A DNA stretch of 64,000 nucleotides. Source: Nitrospirota bacterium (GTDB lineage: Bacteria; Nitrospirota; Thermodesulfovibrionia; Thermodesulfovibrionales; UBA6898). The notes beneath the pieces are model-generated. The model saw only the letters and a program-made list of their open reading frames with translations, was not told where the DNA came from and searched no databases. Location: positions 1-64,000 of the forward strand of contig JAJZPM010000011.1 in NCBI GenBank assembly GCA_021811105.1. Reading direction: 5' to 3'. Every line of letters begins with the position of its first letter. The stretch's first letter is position 1. Positions 15,738 through 23,520 of the stretch are shown one piece after another. Position numbers and translations under genes: made by a program.

Positions 15738-16853
15738 ATGAACCCAGAAGAAGAAATTATCCTGATCCTTTCAAGGCCCACGCCTTCGGATGCCGGGCAA
15801 AAGCGCGTCCGTGGACTGACAGCGAAGGGTACCGTCGACTACGACCGGCTGCTCCGTCGTGCCGGCGACAACGGCGTCTCGCCTTTCATCTTCAGGAATC
15901 TGACCGGTGACGAAGGCATTCCCGGACCGGTTGTTGAGCGGCTTCGTACAATATATTACCAGACTCTCAGACGGAACCTCGGCCACCTGAACGAGACGCT
16001 CAGGCTCGCAGGCCTTCTGGGCGACGCCGGGATCGGGGCTGTACCGCTGAAGGGCCCTCTCGCAGCAGAGCAATTTTTCGGAGATGCGGGGCGATATCCG
16101 ACTTCCGACATCGATATACTCGTAAGACCAGTGGACCTCGGCAGGGCACGGCAGGTCTTGGAGGCTGCAGGATACCGCAATGCCGAGAGAATCGCCTGGG
16201 AGGACCTGAAGACCGGCACCTACCATGCGGTCATGACGAACGGCAATTACCATATCGAGCTGCACTGGAACCTTGCGATGCGGTACTTCAGCGTCGAACC
16301 TGAATTCTGGTGGCAGAAGACGTCGCGCACGGTCCATGAAGGCCGGAAGATCATCGTTCTAGCTCCGGAGCGATATCTCCTTTATCTGATCTTCAGGGCC
16401 TTTGCAAAGGGCTTCTTTCCCCTTAAGTATCTGGTGCTCGCGGCAGGCCTGATCGAGGCTGCCAGGAAAGATTTTGACTGGGATGCTTTTTCCGCCCTGG
16501 CCGAAGAATGCGGGATGGGCCGTCTGGCGGCCTTCACCCTCTCATTTCTCCGGAACGAGCTGGGAGTCGATTGCCCCGCGCAGGTCACCGGGAGTTCCGC
16601 CGGCTACCGGCTCTTCAGGAAGCTTGTCGTCTCCGGATTATTTACCCCGGGCAGGAGGGTCCACATCAGGATGCTCTTGTACACCCTGTTTCTTCTGCCG
16701 CCGAAGAAGAGCCTTCCGGTGCTCCTCAGGAGACTCTTCCCGGGCTTCGGCGAGATCCGGCTCCGGTACGGCCTCCCGGCGAAATCAAAGGCACTCTATC
16801 TCTATTATCTTTTGAATCCTGTTTTTTTGATTACAAAAAAAGGTAATAGGTAA
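15738..16853 (+). CDS. nucleotidyltransferase family protein (PF14907-like)
   Basis: 371 residues from the ATG at 15738; the track start adds three codons. The polymerase-beta-type motif is YPTSDIDILVRPVDLGRA, preceded by AVPLKGPLAAEQF, which together define the PF14907 group often found in polysaccharide and exopolymer loci. The biochemical role of the group is not established. The middle part NYHIELHWNLA is typical. The final residues ITKKGNR and the stop come from the first GGTAATAGGTAATAGG word of the following spacer, so the native end may have been overwritten. Neighbours are repeats and a DUF433 gene, giving no functional help. Confidence 0.75.
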   Translation: MNPEEEIILILSRPTPSDAGQKRVRGLTAKGTVDYDRLLRRAGDNGVSPFIFRNLTGDEGIPGPVVERLRTIYYQTLRRNLGHLNETLRLAGLLGDAGIGAVPLKGPLAAEQFFGDAGRYPTSDIDILVRPVDLGRARQVLEAAGYRNAERIAWEDLKTGTYHAVMTNGNYHIELHWNLAMRYFSVEPEFWWQKTSRTVHEGRKIIVLAPERYLLYLIFRAFAKGFFPLKYLVLAAGLIEAARKDFDWDAFSALAEECGMGRLAAFTLSFLRNELGVDCPAQVTGSSAGYRLFRKLVVSGLFTPGRRVHIRMLLYTLFLLPPKKSLPVLLRRLFPGFGEIRLRYGLPAKSKALYLYYLLNPVFLITKKGNR

Positions 16854-16885
16854 TAGGTTAGGGGTAATGGGATATAGGTCTCTCC
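16842..16885 (+). repeat. low-complexity purine-rich words at the 3' end of the nucleotidyltransferase
   Basis: GGTAATAGGTAATAGG, GGGGTAATGGG and ATATAGG follow the gene and include its TAA stop. They are the same words as in the 11.06 kb spacer. The full gap to 17214 holds only these words, about 50 unremarkable bases and a TIR element. Confidence 0.6.
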
Positions 16886-16936
16886 CATATAGGCAGTCAT
16901 CGCCTTTGCTAAATTACTTTTATTGGGTTATTGTTT

Positions 16937-17178
16937 ACCTTCCAGTTGCATAAAGATTGTAAATTAACAGCCACAAAAGCTTGATTGACGGGCTCTTGAG
17001 CCTGATGACACTCCTTATGCTGGAGTTCACCGAATGTTACCTCCAGGTCAAAGTTCTTTTTCCGTCATGCCCGAGGTTCTCAGTCGGGCATCCATGTTTT
17101 CTTAAGAATGGATTCCCGCCTAAAGACTGCGGGAATGATAACGGCCTAAATACACACACTTTATGCAACGTTAGGGTT
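16937..17178 (+). mobile_element. TIR element, copy A (full length, plus orientation)
   Basis: About 240 bases. The left end ACCTTCCAGTTGCATAAAG and the inverted right end (reverse complement AACCCTAACGTTGCATAAAG) form imperfect terminal inverted repeats of about 20 bases. Inside is a second repeat bounded by CCGTCATGCCCGAG and CGGGAATGA, the common genomic CGTCATTCCCG-type repeat. No transposase is encoded. It lies just after GGTAATAGG low-complexity words. A 66-codon open frame starts at a TTG but has no ribosome binding site. Confidence 0.75.
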
Positions 17179-17214
17179 TAGTCAGTTCATGGAACGCATC
17201 TTAAGGAGGAATGT

Positions 17215-17460
17215 ATGACGGACCGCGTATCTGTCGACAAGAACATTTTGCACGGCAAACCCTGTATAAAGGGCACGCGGATACCGGTGTTCCTTATCCT
17301 GGACCTCCTTGCCGGCGGGTCTACCAATGCCGATATCCTGGCTGATTATCCCGATCTTTCGGTAGAGGATATCCGTGCCTGCGTTGAATATGCCGCTATG
17401 CTGGCAAGAGAAGAGGCTGGTGAAGAAAAGGATAAGCACGGGTCATTTGTTGGTGTATAA
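17215..17460 (+). CDS. DUF433 domain protein (antitoxin-like)
   Basis: 81 residues starting MTDRVSVDKNILHGKPCIKGTRIPVFLIL and continuing ADYPDLSVEDIRACVEYAAML. This is a complete DUF433 domain: a swapped-hairpin or winged-helix-like small protein usually paired with a DUF5615 PIN-like toxin. AAGGAGGAA lies at a good distance upstream of the ATG. The expected downstream DUF5615 partner is absent; a low-complexity spacer follows instead. It is therefore either an orphan antitoxin or a stand-alone regulator. It begins 37 bases after a TIR element, so its promoter may lie in or near that element. Confidence 0.85.
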   Translation: MTDRVSVDKNILHGKPCIKGTRIPVFLILDLLAGGSTNADILADYPDLSVEDIRACVEYAAMLAREEAGEEKDKHGSFVGV

Positions 17461-17469
17461 CGCAATGGA

Positions 17470-17552
17470 TAAATAATTAGGTAAGAGGTGGCGGATAACA
17501 GGAGTATAATGTGCCCATAACCGCTAACCTATAGCCTGTAACCTATAACCGG
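17470..17552 (+). repeat. bipartite low-complexity spacer
   Basis: Purine-rich words (AATTAGGTAAGAGG, GGCGGATAACAGG) followed by GTGCCCATAACCGCTAACC and CCTATAACC words. The second half closely resembles the second half of the 11.06 kb spacer (GCCCATAACCGATAACC), so the two are related copies. Confidence 0.65.
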
Positions 17553-17556
17553 ATTT

Positions 17557-18975
17557 ATGACCGTCAAGGTCCTCTATTATTTCATCTCATACGCCTCGGT
17601 GGCGTTTATCATCGCCCTTGCGCTGACGCCTCTGATGCGGCCGCTTTCCTTCAGGCTCGGCGCGGTCGACAAGGGCACGGGCAGGAGGGTGCACACCGGG
17701 ACCGTCCCGCGGCTCGGCGGAGGCGCCATCTTCCTCGCCTTCATGCTGCCGGTCGTCTTTTCGCTTACTCGCGGCCAGTGGGACCTCTTCCACGACAGGA
17801 TGGTCGGCATCCTCGTCGCCTCTGCCCTCGTGTTCTGCATCGGCGTCTACGATGACCTGAAGGTGGCGACCGTAAATAACAAGCTCATTGCCGAGGTGCT
17901 GGTGGCGGTAATCATCTACCTCTGGGGCATCAGGATCACTGTACTCAGCAACCCCCTCGGCCCTGCGATCCAGCTCGGCTGGTGGGGCCTCCCGGTGACC
18001 GTCCTATGGATCGTGATCGTGACTAACGCGGTGAACCTGATCGACGGCCTCGACGGGCTCGCGGCAGGCACCGGCATCCTGATATCCCTGGCGCTTCTCG
18101 CCGTGTCCGGCGATACGCATATGCAGCTCGTCTATGTCGTGCTCGCCGGCAGCCTCGCCGGCTTCCTCGTCTATAACTTCCCGCCCGCCTCGATCTTCAT
18201 GGGCGACGCAGGCAGCCTCTTTACCGGCTTTTTCCTCGGCGCGATCTCGATCATCTCTTCTCACAAGGCTACCGCAATGGCGACGATCATGATCCCGGTC
18301 ATCGCCTTCAGCTTCCCGCTTATGGACATGGCCTATGCGGTGCTGCGGCGCTACTACCGGGGCGTGCCGCTCGGCGAGGCGGACAGGGAGCACATCCACC
18401 ACAAGCTCCTCGAAAAAGGGCTCTCGAAGAAGAAGGTCCTGTTCCTTCTTTATTTTATCAACGGCGGCCTGCTGCTGGCTGTGCTGATACTGGTGAGGAG
18501 ACAGCTGAACGTCGACTTCCTTGGCCTCATCCTTATCGTGGTCGTCGCGGTCCTGGGACTCCGCCTCTTCGGATATATCGAGTTTCAGCCCTTTCTCAGG
18601 GACACGCTGAGGAACTATGAGATCGGCAGGAAGAGGAAATATTTCAACTACATCATCAAACGGTTCAGGCGGAACGCGAAGAAATGCGGGTCGCTCGACG
18701 AGCTGAAACCGCACCTGTCTGAGCTGATGAGGGAGTATAACTTCAGGAAGGTGAACATCTTCTTTTATCCGGCCCATCTCGCCGACCCGCTTTATTCCTA
18801 CATCTCCGACAGTGGCCATGAGCCGGAAAAGCCGCTCTTCCTCTCCTTCCCGGTCGTCGGCGGCAACGGCTATACCGGCAGCGTGAATATCAGCAAGGAG
18901 ACGGACGACGACTACTTCCTCTGCACGGCCGAGCTGGTAAGGGCGGTGTCGGAAGAGGTGGGAAGGTTTTTGTAA
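17557..18975 (+). CDS. WecA/MraY-type undecaprenyl-phosphate sugar-1-phosphate transferase with C-terminal extension
   Basis: 472 residues. About eleven membrane helices occupy residues 1-345 with the family motifs VHTGTVPRLGGGAIFLA, CIGVYDDLKV, NAVNLIDGLDGLAAG, IFMGDAGSLFTG and EHIHHKLLEKG. These bind Mg2+ and the UDP-HexNAc donor. The enzyme attaches a sugar-1-phosphate to undecaprenyl phosphate and so starts the glycan. The last roughly 130 residues are soluble (FNYIIKRFRRNAKKC... ending AVSEEVGRFL), longer than classical WecA, and could be a small regulatory domain. The gene heads the precursor block ManC, PMM, WbpA-like, GalE. Confidence 0.87.
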   Translation: MTVKVLYYFISYASVAFIIALALTPLMRPLSFRLGAVDKGTGRRVHTGTVPRLGGGAIFLAFMLPVVFSLTRGQWDLFHDRMVGILVASALVFCIGVYDDLKVATVNNKLIAEVLVAVIIYLWGIRITVLSNPLGPAIQLGWWGLPVTVLWIVIVTNAVNLIDGLDGLAAGTGILISLALLAVSGDTHMQLVYVVLAGSLAGFLVYNFPPASIFMGDAGSLFTGFFLGAISIISSHKATAMATIMIPVIAFSFPLMDMAYAVLRRYYRGVPLGEADREHIHHKLLEKGLSKKKVLFLLYFINGGLLLAVLILVRRQLNVDFLGLILIVVVAVLGLRLFGYIEFQPFLRDTLRNYEIGRKRKYFNYIIKRFRRNAKKCGSLDELKPHLSELMREYNFRKVNIFFYPAHLADPLYSYISDSGHEPEKPLFLSFPVVGGNGYTGSVNISKETDDDYFLCTAELVRAVSEEVGRFL

Positions 18976-18984
18976 AAGATGTGA

Positions 18985-19066
18985 TAATCCTTATCTCTTT
19001 AATCCTTGATCCTTCTTCAAGACTTAGAACATTGAACCTTTAACTTTTAACATAGAACTTTGAACT
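18985..19066 (+). repeat. low-complexity AT/pyrimidine-rich spacer
   Basis: Words such as CCTTATCTCTTTAATCC, GACTTAGAACATTGAACC and TTTAACTTTTAAC. A near copy of the CTTATCTC...ACTTAGAACTTTGAAC string lies at 20467-20513 ahead of manC. The TTG start codon of the next gene is part of the last AACTTTGAAC word. Confidence 0.62.
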
Positions 19067-20157
19067 CCTCACGCTTTACGCTTTACCTTTTTGCCTCGGC
19101 TGCATTTCTGGCCGCGGTCTATCTCTTCCTCACGTTCCGCATCGTGCCGGTGAACGAGGACGCAGGGACCTTCATCCCGATCGCAAAGGAGGTCTTGCAG
19201 GGCGCGGTCCCTACAAAGGACGTGATGACATGGAAGACTCCGGGCATGTACTACCTCACCGCGCTCTGGATGAAGTTCTTCGGCACGGCGTATGAGAGGG
19301 TCGTCCTGCTCGTGTACCTCGTCAACGTCCTCAACTGCCTCCTCCTCTATCTGGCCCTTTCCCGGTTCGTCAGCTCGCGGATACCGAGGCTGCTGCTATG
19401 CCTTTCGTATTTCTATTCCGCGCTGCTCTTTGAGGGCTTCTGGGTCGTGCTCGAGCCCTTCCAGGTGGCCTTCATTTTCGCGGCTTACCTGGTCTATCTT
19501 GGCCGGCGGGAGGGTTTTTTCAAGTACGGTCTCGCCGGGCTCCTCCTCGGCTGCTCGATAATGATCAAGCAGTATTCCGTCTTTGTCCTGGCAGGTTTTT
19601 TGGTCGCAATATGGCTCGACCGTCCGAAGGTTGTGATCGCGCTCTTCACGCTCCTCTTCCTGGGTGTTGTACTCGGCGTGCTGTATGCGGGGTCCCGCTT
19701 TTCCGGATACCGGTTCGATGCATCGGCTGTTGTCGTGGCTCTCTGCGCAACAGTCTTCTTCGAGACGCTCTTCCTCGGAATGAAGCTGCCGTTCAGGGAA
19801 CTCCGGGTGCTGAAGCAGGAGCAGGCGAGTGAGGCAAAGGAGATCAACAGGGTATTCCCAAAGGGAAGCAGCGTTTATGTTATAGGGTATCGTCCGTATG
19901 TCTATGTTACCTGTGACTTTGTGAACCCGATGCATGACTATGAGTTCGGCAATGCGCAACGGCCGGTGGACGACTGGGACCGGATAGGGTCTGTGCTGAT
20001 CGGACAGGAGAGCGTCCCGTCCTACCGGAGCATCCTCGAAGCCCACGGGTTCAGGAAGGTCGGGGAATTGGAAGGAAGGGCGGAATTCTTTGAAAAGAGT
20101 AAACCCTACCGCGACCTTAAAGTGTGTGTATTTAGGCCGTCATTCCCGCAGTCTTAA
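19060..20157 (+). CDS. GT39-like membrane glycosyltransferase (PMT_2 type), C-terminus supplied by a repeat
   Basis: 365 residues with about eight hydrophobic segments. The N-terminal loop RIVPVNEDAGTFIPIAKEVL followed by TWKTPGMYYLTALWMKFFG matches the acidic first-loop region of ArnT/PMT_2 glycosyltransferases, which use polyprenyl-phosphate sugars outside the membrane. It is shorter than most members (450-550 residues). The start is a TTG embedded in a low-complexity word. The last residues KPYRDLKVCVFRPSFPQS are encoded by the end of TIR element copy B, which also provides the stop. The natural C-terminus is therefore uncertain and the protein may be truncated. Confidence 0.68.
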   Translation: MNSSRFTLYLFASAAFLAAVYLFLTFRIVPVNEDAGTFIPIAKEVLQGAVPTKDVMTWKTPGMYYLTALWMKFFGTAYERVVLLVYLVNVLNCLLLYLALSRFVSSRIPRLLLCLSYFYSALLFEGFWVVLEPFQVAFIFAAYLVYLGRREGFFKYGLAGLLLGCSIMIKQYSVFVLAGFLVAIWLDRPKVVIALFTLLFLGVVLGVLYAGSRFSGYRFDASAVVVALCATVFFETLFLGMKLPFRELRVLKQEQASEAKEINRVFPKGSSVYVIGYRPYVYVTCDFVNPMHDYEFGNAQRPVDDWDRIGSVLIGQESVPSYRSILEAHGFRKVGELEGRAEFFEKSKPYRDLKVCVFRPSFPQS

Positions 20158-20236
20158 GGCGGGAATCCATTCTTAAGAAAACATGGATGCCCGACTGAGG
20201 ACCTCGGGCATGACGGGAAAAGAACTGTGACCTGGA
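20103..20236 (-). mobile_element. TIR element, copy B (truncated, minus orientation)
   Basis: Begins AACCCTACCGCGACC, then TTAAAGTGTGTGTATTTAGG, the CGTCATTCCCGCAG...CTCGGGCATGACGG core and a few bases of the flank (AAGAACTGTGACCTGG). It then breaks off, so the other terminal repeat is missing. It contributes the last codons of the GT39 gene. The next 77 bases, to about 20313, are a second CGTCATTCCCG-type repeat (GGGTATCCAG...ACGGGAATGACGG). From there to 20543 the gap holds a TATAAT at 20380 without a good -35, and low-complexity words. Confidence 0.72.
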
Positions 20237-20466
20237 AGCGGGTATCCAGAACTCCTCGAATACACTGGATTCCCGCCTGCCTGCCGGCCGGCAGGTCTTC
20301 ACGGGAATGACGGCGAGAGGCGCACTTTTTGAAGAACTGAATTTTGAGATAGGTTCTACTTACTTTTAACTTTTTACGGTATAATTATTAAACTTAGAAC
20401 TATATTAGACAAAGAGGTGCAGAGGATAAAGGGCTTGCTAAAAGGTTAATGGCGCTGCAGGGTTAG

Positions 20467-20531
20467 CCCTTATCTCTTTTAATCCTTTTTTCAAAACTTA
20501 GAACTTTGAACGTAGGACTTTTTTATAGGAA
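20467..20531 (+). repeat. low-complexity words before manC
   Basis: CCCTTATCTCTTTTAATCC and AAAACTTAGAACTTTGAACG repeat the string found at 18990-19040. They lie immediately upstream of the manC ribosome binding site GAAAGAGGTGACGG. Confidence 0.6.
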
Positions 20532-20543
20532 AGAGGTGACGGT

Positions 20544-21971
20544 ATGTATGCGGTGATACTTGCCGGCGGAAGCGGCACAAGGTTCTGGCCTTTGAGCAGG
20601 GAGACGACCCCGAAGCAGATGCTCCGTGTCTTCGGCGATCTTACGATGGTCCAGCAGACAGTCTCAAGGCTCGGCGAAGCATTGCCGCTCGCGAACATCT
20701 ATATCGTCACCGGACAGAAATACGCCTACGACATCCGGAGCCAGCTGGTGGAGGTCGACTGCAGCGGAGGGGTGAAGCTCCTGAACGAGCCCGAGGGGAA
20801 GAACACGGCGCCTGCCATCGGGTTTGCGGCTGCGCATATCATGAAAAAATCCCCGGATGCTGTCATGGCGGTGATGCCGTCGGACCACATCATTACGAAG
20901 AACGACGTTTTCCTTAAGGTGCTGAAGCAGGCTGAGAAGCTTGCGGGGAAGGGGTATCTCACCACTATCGGGATAAAACCTGACAGGCCGGAGACCGGCT
21001 ATGGATATATCCAGATCGGGAAACGCCTCTCGAAGGTGGCCGGGACCGGGGGCTTCGAGGTGGAGCGCTTTGTCGAAAAGCCTGACGTGAAGACCGCGAA
21101 GTCCTACGTGAAATCAGGCGACTACCTCTGGAACAGCGGCATATTCGTTTGGCGGGTGAAGGACATCCTGTCGGAGATCAGCAGGCAGATGCCGGACCTG
21201 TACAAAGGGATCGTCTCGATGCGGAAGGCGATCGGGAAAAAGGACGAAGGGGTAGTGGTGGCGGAGGTCTTCAGGGGCCTGAAGCCTGTATCGATCGACT
21301 ACGGGGTGATGGAGAAGGCGAAGAAGGTCGCGGTCGTCTCTGCGGACATGGGCTGGTCCGACATGGGCAGCTGGCGCGCGATCGAAGACATCTCGGAGAA
21401 GGACGAATCGGGGAACATCATCGCCGGCAACGTCATCGACATCGGTTCGAGGGACTCCATCGTGTATGCCGGCAAGAGGCTGGTCGCTACGGTAGGGCTG
21501 CAGGACATGGTAGTCGTCGACACGCCGGACGCGACGCTCGTCTGCCACAAGGACCATACGCAGGACGTCCGTAAGGTCGTCGACGAGCTCAAGAAGAAGA
21601 ATGCGGACGAGCTGATCGAGCATCTGACGGTTAACAGGCCCTGGGGCTCCTATACCGTGCTGGAGGTCGGCAGCAGATATAAGATCAAGCGGATCGTCGT
21701 GAACCCAGGGGCGAAACTAAGCTACCAGATGCATCACCACAGGTCGGAGCACTGGGTCGTGGTCTCCGGAACCGCCAGGGTCACGGTGGGCGACAAGAGC
21801 TTCAACGTCCACCCGAACGAATCCACGTACGTGCCGATGTCTACCGGCCACAGGCTCGAAAACCCGGGCAAGGTACCGCTGCACCTAATCGAGGTCCAGA
21901 ACGGCGACTATATGGCCGAAGACGACATCGTGAGATTCGACGACGAATATGGAAGGAAAGACAGTAAATAG
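20544..21971 (+). CDS. manC: mannose-1-phosphate guanylyltransferase / mannose-6-phosphate isomerase
   Basis: 475 residues, the normal length for the bifunctional ManC/AlgA/CpsB type. The N-terminal nucleotidyltransferase has VILAGGSGTRFWPLSRETTPKQ, the GTP-binding and catalytic signature, with VMPSDHII, FVEKPD and SIDYGVMEKA later. The C-terminal cupin-fold isomerase has NPGAKLSYQMHHHRSEHW, with the metal-binding histidines. It makes GDP-mannose from mannose-1-phosphate and interconverts fructose-6-phosphate and mannose-6-phosphate. The next gene encodes the phosphomannomutase, so the GDP-mannose route is complete. GAGGTGA precedes the ATG at a good distance. Confidence 0.95.
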   Translation: MYAVILAGGSGTRFWPLSRETTPKQMLRVFGDLTMVQQTVSRLGEALPLANIYIVTGQKYAYDIRSQLVEVDCSGGVKLLNEPEGKNTAPAIGFAAAHIMKKSPDAVMAVMPSDHIITKNDVFLKVLKQAEKLAGKGYLTTIGIKPDRPETGYGYIQIGKRLSKVAGTGGFEVERFVEKPDVKTAKSYVKSGDYLWNSGIFVWRVKDILSEISRQMPDLYKGIVSMRKAIGKKDEGVVVAEVFRGLKPVSIDYGVMEKAKKVAVVSADMGWSDMGSWRAIEDISEKDESGNIIAGNVIDIGSRDSIVYAGKRLVATVGLQDMVVVDTPDATLVCHKDHTQDVRKVVDELKKKNADELIEHLTVNRPWGSYTVLEVGSRYKIKRIVVNPGAKLSYQMHHHRSEHWVVVSGTARVTVGDKSFNVHPNESTYVPMSTGHRLENPGKVPLHLIEVQNGDYMAEDDIVRFDDEYGRKDSK

Positions 21972-22020
21972 TTAAAAGTGAAAGGTGAAAAGTTCAACAG
22001 CCTTTAACCTTTTTAAAAAG
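21969..22020 (+). repeat. short snap-back spacer between manC and the mutase gene
   Basis: GTTAAAAGTGAAAGGTGAAAAGTTC is followed by CAGCCTTTAACCTTTTTAA. The first half is purine-rich and the second is its approximate reverse complement, so the 50-base gap can fold on itself. The GTG at 21985 used by the track lies inside it. Confidence 0.6.
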
Positions 22021-23385
22021 ATGGTCGACAAAAAGATATTCAGACAATATGACATCCGGGGCGTATGGAACGATGATCTGACGGCCGAGACGGCGCTGCT
22101 CATCGGAAGGGCCTTTGGCACCCTCTGCAGGGAGGCGTGCGGGAAGGAGAAGGTCCTGCTCACGGTCGGCAGGGATGTGAGGCTGAGCTCGGCCGCGATC
22201 TCTGAAAACCTGATCAGGGGCATCGCCTCGACCGGCGCGGACGTGACCGACATCGGCGAATGCCCGACCCCGGTGCAGTATTATTCGCTTTACCGGCTCG
22301 ATGCCGACGGCGGGGTGATGGTGACAGGCAGCCATAACCCGCCCGAGTACAACGGCTTCAAACTGAGCATCGGCAAGGAGACGATCTACGGGGGCGAGAT
22401 ACAGCGCATCAGGCAGATCATCGAGAGCGGAAGGTTCGCCGAGGGAAAGGGAAGGACTGAAAAGAAGGAGATCATCGCCGACTACATCGACCACCTCAAA
22501 AAAGATTTCCCTGACCTCTCCGGCATCAGGGTCGTGCTCGACGCAGGCAACGGCACGGCAGGGCTCGCGGCCCCCGCACTTGTCGAAGGGCTCGGGGCGG
22601 ATGCCATCAGACTCTTCTGCGAACCCGACGGGAATTTCCCGAACCACCATCCCGATCCGGTCGTTCCCGGGAACCTTGCTGCGCTGATACGGACGGTCAG
22701 CGAGAAGGGAGCGGACATCGGGGTCGCCTTTGACGGCGATTCCGACAGGATAGGCGTGGTCGATGCGGACGGGGAGATAGTATGGGGCGACCGTCTCATG
22801 ATACTCTTTGCCAGGGAGATCCTGAGGAAGTCCCCCGGGGCCGCGATCATCGGTGAGGTGAAGTGTTCGCAGATACTGTATGACGATATCCGGCGGAACG
22901 GCGGCACCCCGATCATGTGGAAGACCGGCCATTCGCTGATCAAGAAGAAGATGAAGGAGGAGAAGGCCCTTCTGGCGGGCGAGATGAGCGGCCATATATT
23001 TTTCGCAGACCGGTATTTCGGGTACGATGACGCGATTTACGCTACACTCAGGCTGCTCGAGCTGCTGAAGAAAAACGGCAGGCCTTACAGGTTGAAGAGG
23101 CTGCTCGGGGGGCTTCCCGAGGTCTGGTCTACGCCCGAGATCAGGTTCGACTGTCCGGATGAGCGGAAGTTCGGCGTGGTCGAGGAGATGCGGCACGCCT
23201 TTGCCGGCCATGACGTAAATACGATCGATGGGGCGAGGGTCAATTTCGGGGACGGCTGGGCACTGGTACGTGCCTCGAACACGCAGCCTGCGCTCGTGAT
23301 GAGGTTCGAGGCCGAAAGCGAGGCGTCGCTGAAGAGGATACAGGCGTTTGTGGAAGAAAAATTGAAAAGGACGTTGAGTCGTTGA
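22021..23385 (+). CDS. manB: phosphomannomutase/phosphoglucomutase
   Basis: 454 residues from ATG 22021. The track start, a GTG at 21985, lies in the low-complexity spacer and adds only FNLFKK-like residues, so it is rejected. The alpha-D-phosphohexomutase domains are in order: FRQYDIRGVWNDDLT, the active-site phosphoserine loop VMVTGSHNPPEYNGFK, the metal loop AFDGDSDRIGVVD, the sugar-binding loop LLAGEMSGHIFF, and the C-terminal phosphate-binding RASNTQPALVMRFEA. It resembles AlgC/ManB and would convert mannose-6-phosphate to mannose-1-phosphate for ManC just upstream, and possibly glucose phosphates too. Confidence 0.93.
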   Translation: MVDKKIFRQYDIRGVWNDDLTAETALLIGRAFGTLCREACGKEKVLLTVGRDVRLSSAAISENLIRGIASTGADVTDIGECPTPVQYYSLYRLDADGGVMVTGSHNPPEYNGFKLSIGKETIYGGEIQRIRQIIESGRFAEGKGRTEKKEIIADYIDHLKKDFPDLSGIRVVLDAGNGTAGLAAPALVEGLGADAIRLFCEPDGNFPNHHPDPVVPGNLAALIRTVSEKGADIGVAFDGDSDRIGVVDADGEIVWGDRLMILFAREILRKSPGAAIIGEVKCSQILYDDIRRNGGTPIMWKTGHSLIKKKMKEEKALLAGEMSGHIFFADRYFGYDDAIYATLRLLELLKKNGRPYRLKRLLGGLPEVWSTPEIRFDCPDERKFGVVEEMRHAFAGHDVNTIDGARVNFGDGWALVRASNTQPALVMRFEAESEASLKRIQAFVEEKLKRTLSR

Positions 23386-23507
23386 ACCGTTGAGGTGTTG
23401 AGTCGAACGAGTAAACAGAAAGGAAGTTGAAACGTTGAAACAGAAAATGACGCTAGGCATCTCAACATTTCAACATCTTAACAATTCAACAATTCAACGT
23501 TTTACCC
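23383..23507 (+). repeat. bipartite low-complexity spacer (GTTGAA words, then TTCAAC words)
   Basis: The clearest example of the bipartite build. Directly after the mutase stop come CGTTGAACCGTTGAGG, GTTGAGTCG and GTTGAAACGTTGAAAC. After a short centre these change to their complements: CATCTCAACATTTCAACATC, AACAATTCAACAATTCAACG. A long imperfect stem-loop would form in RNA or single-stranded DNA. AAGGAGGG for the next gene follows at once. Confidence 0.72.
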
Positions 23508-23520
23508 AAGGAGGGAAGAA

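Noticed and set aside
16981-17181. 66-codon ORF inside TIR element A as a real gene
   Set aside because: It starts with TTG, has no ribosome binding site and recurs only where the repeat recurs; kept as part of the element.
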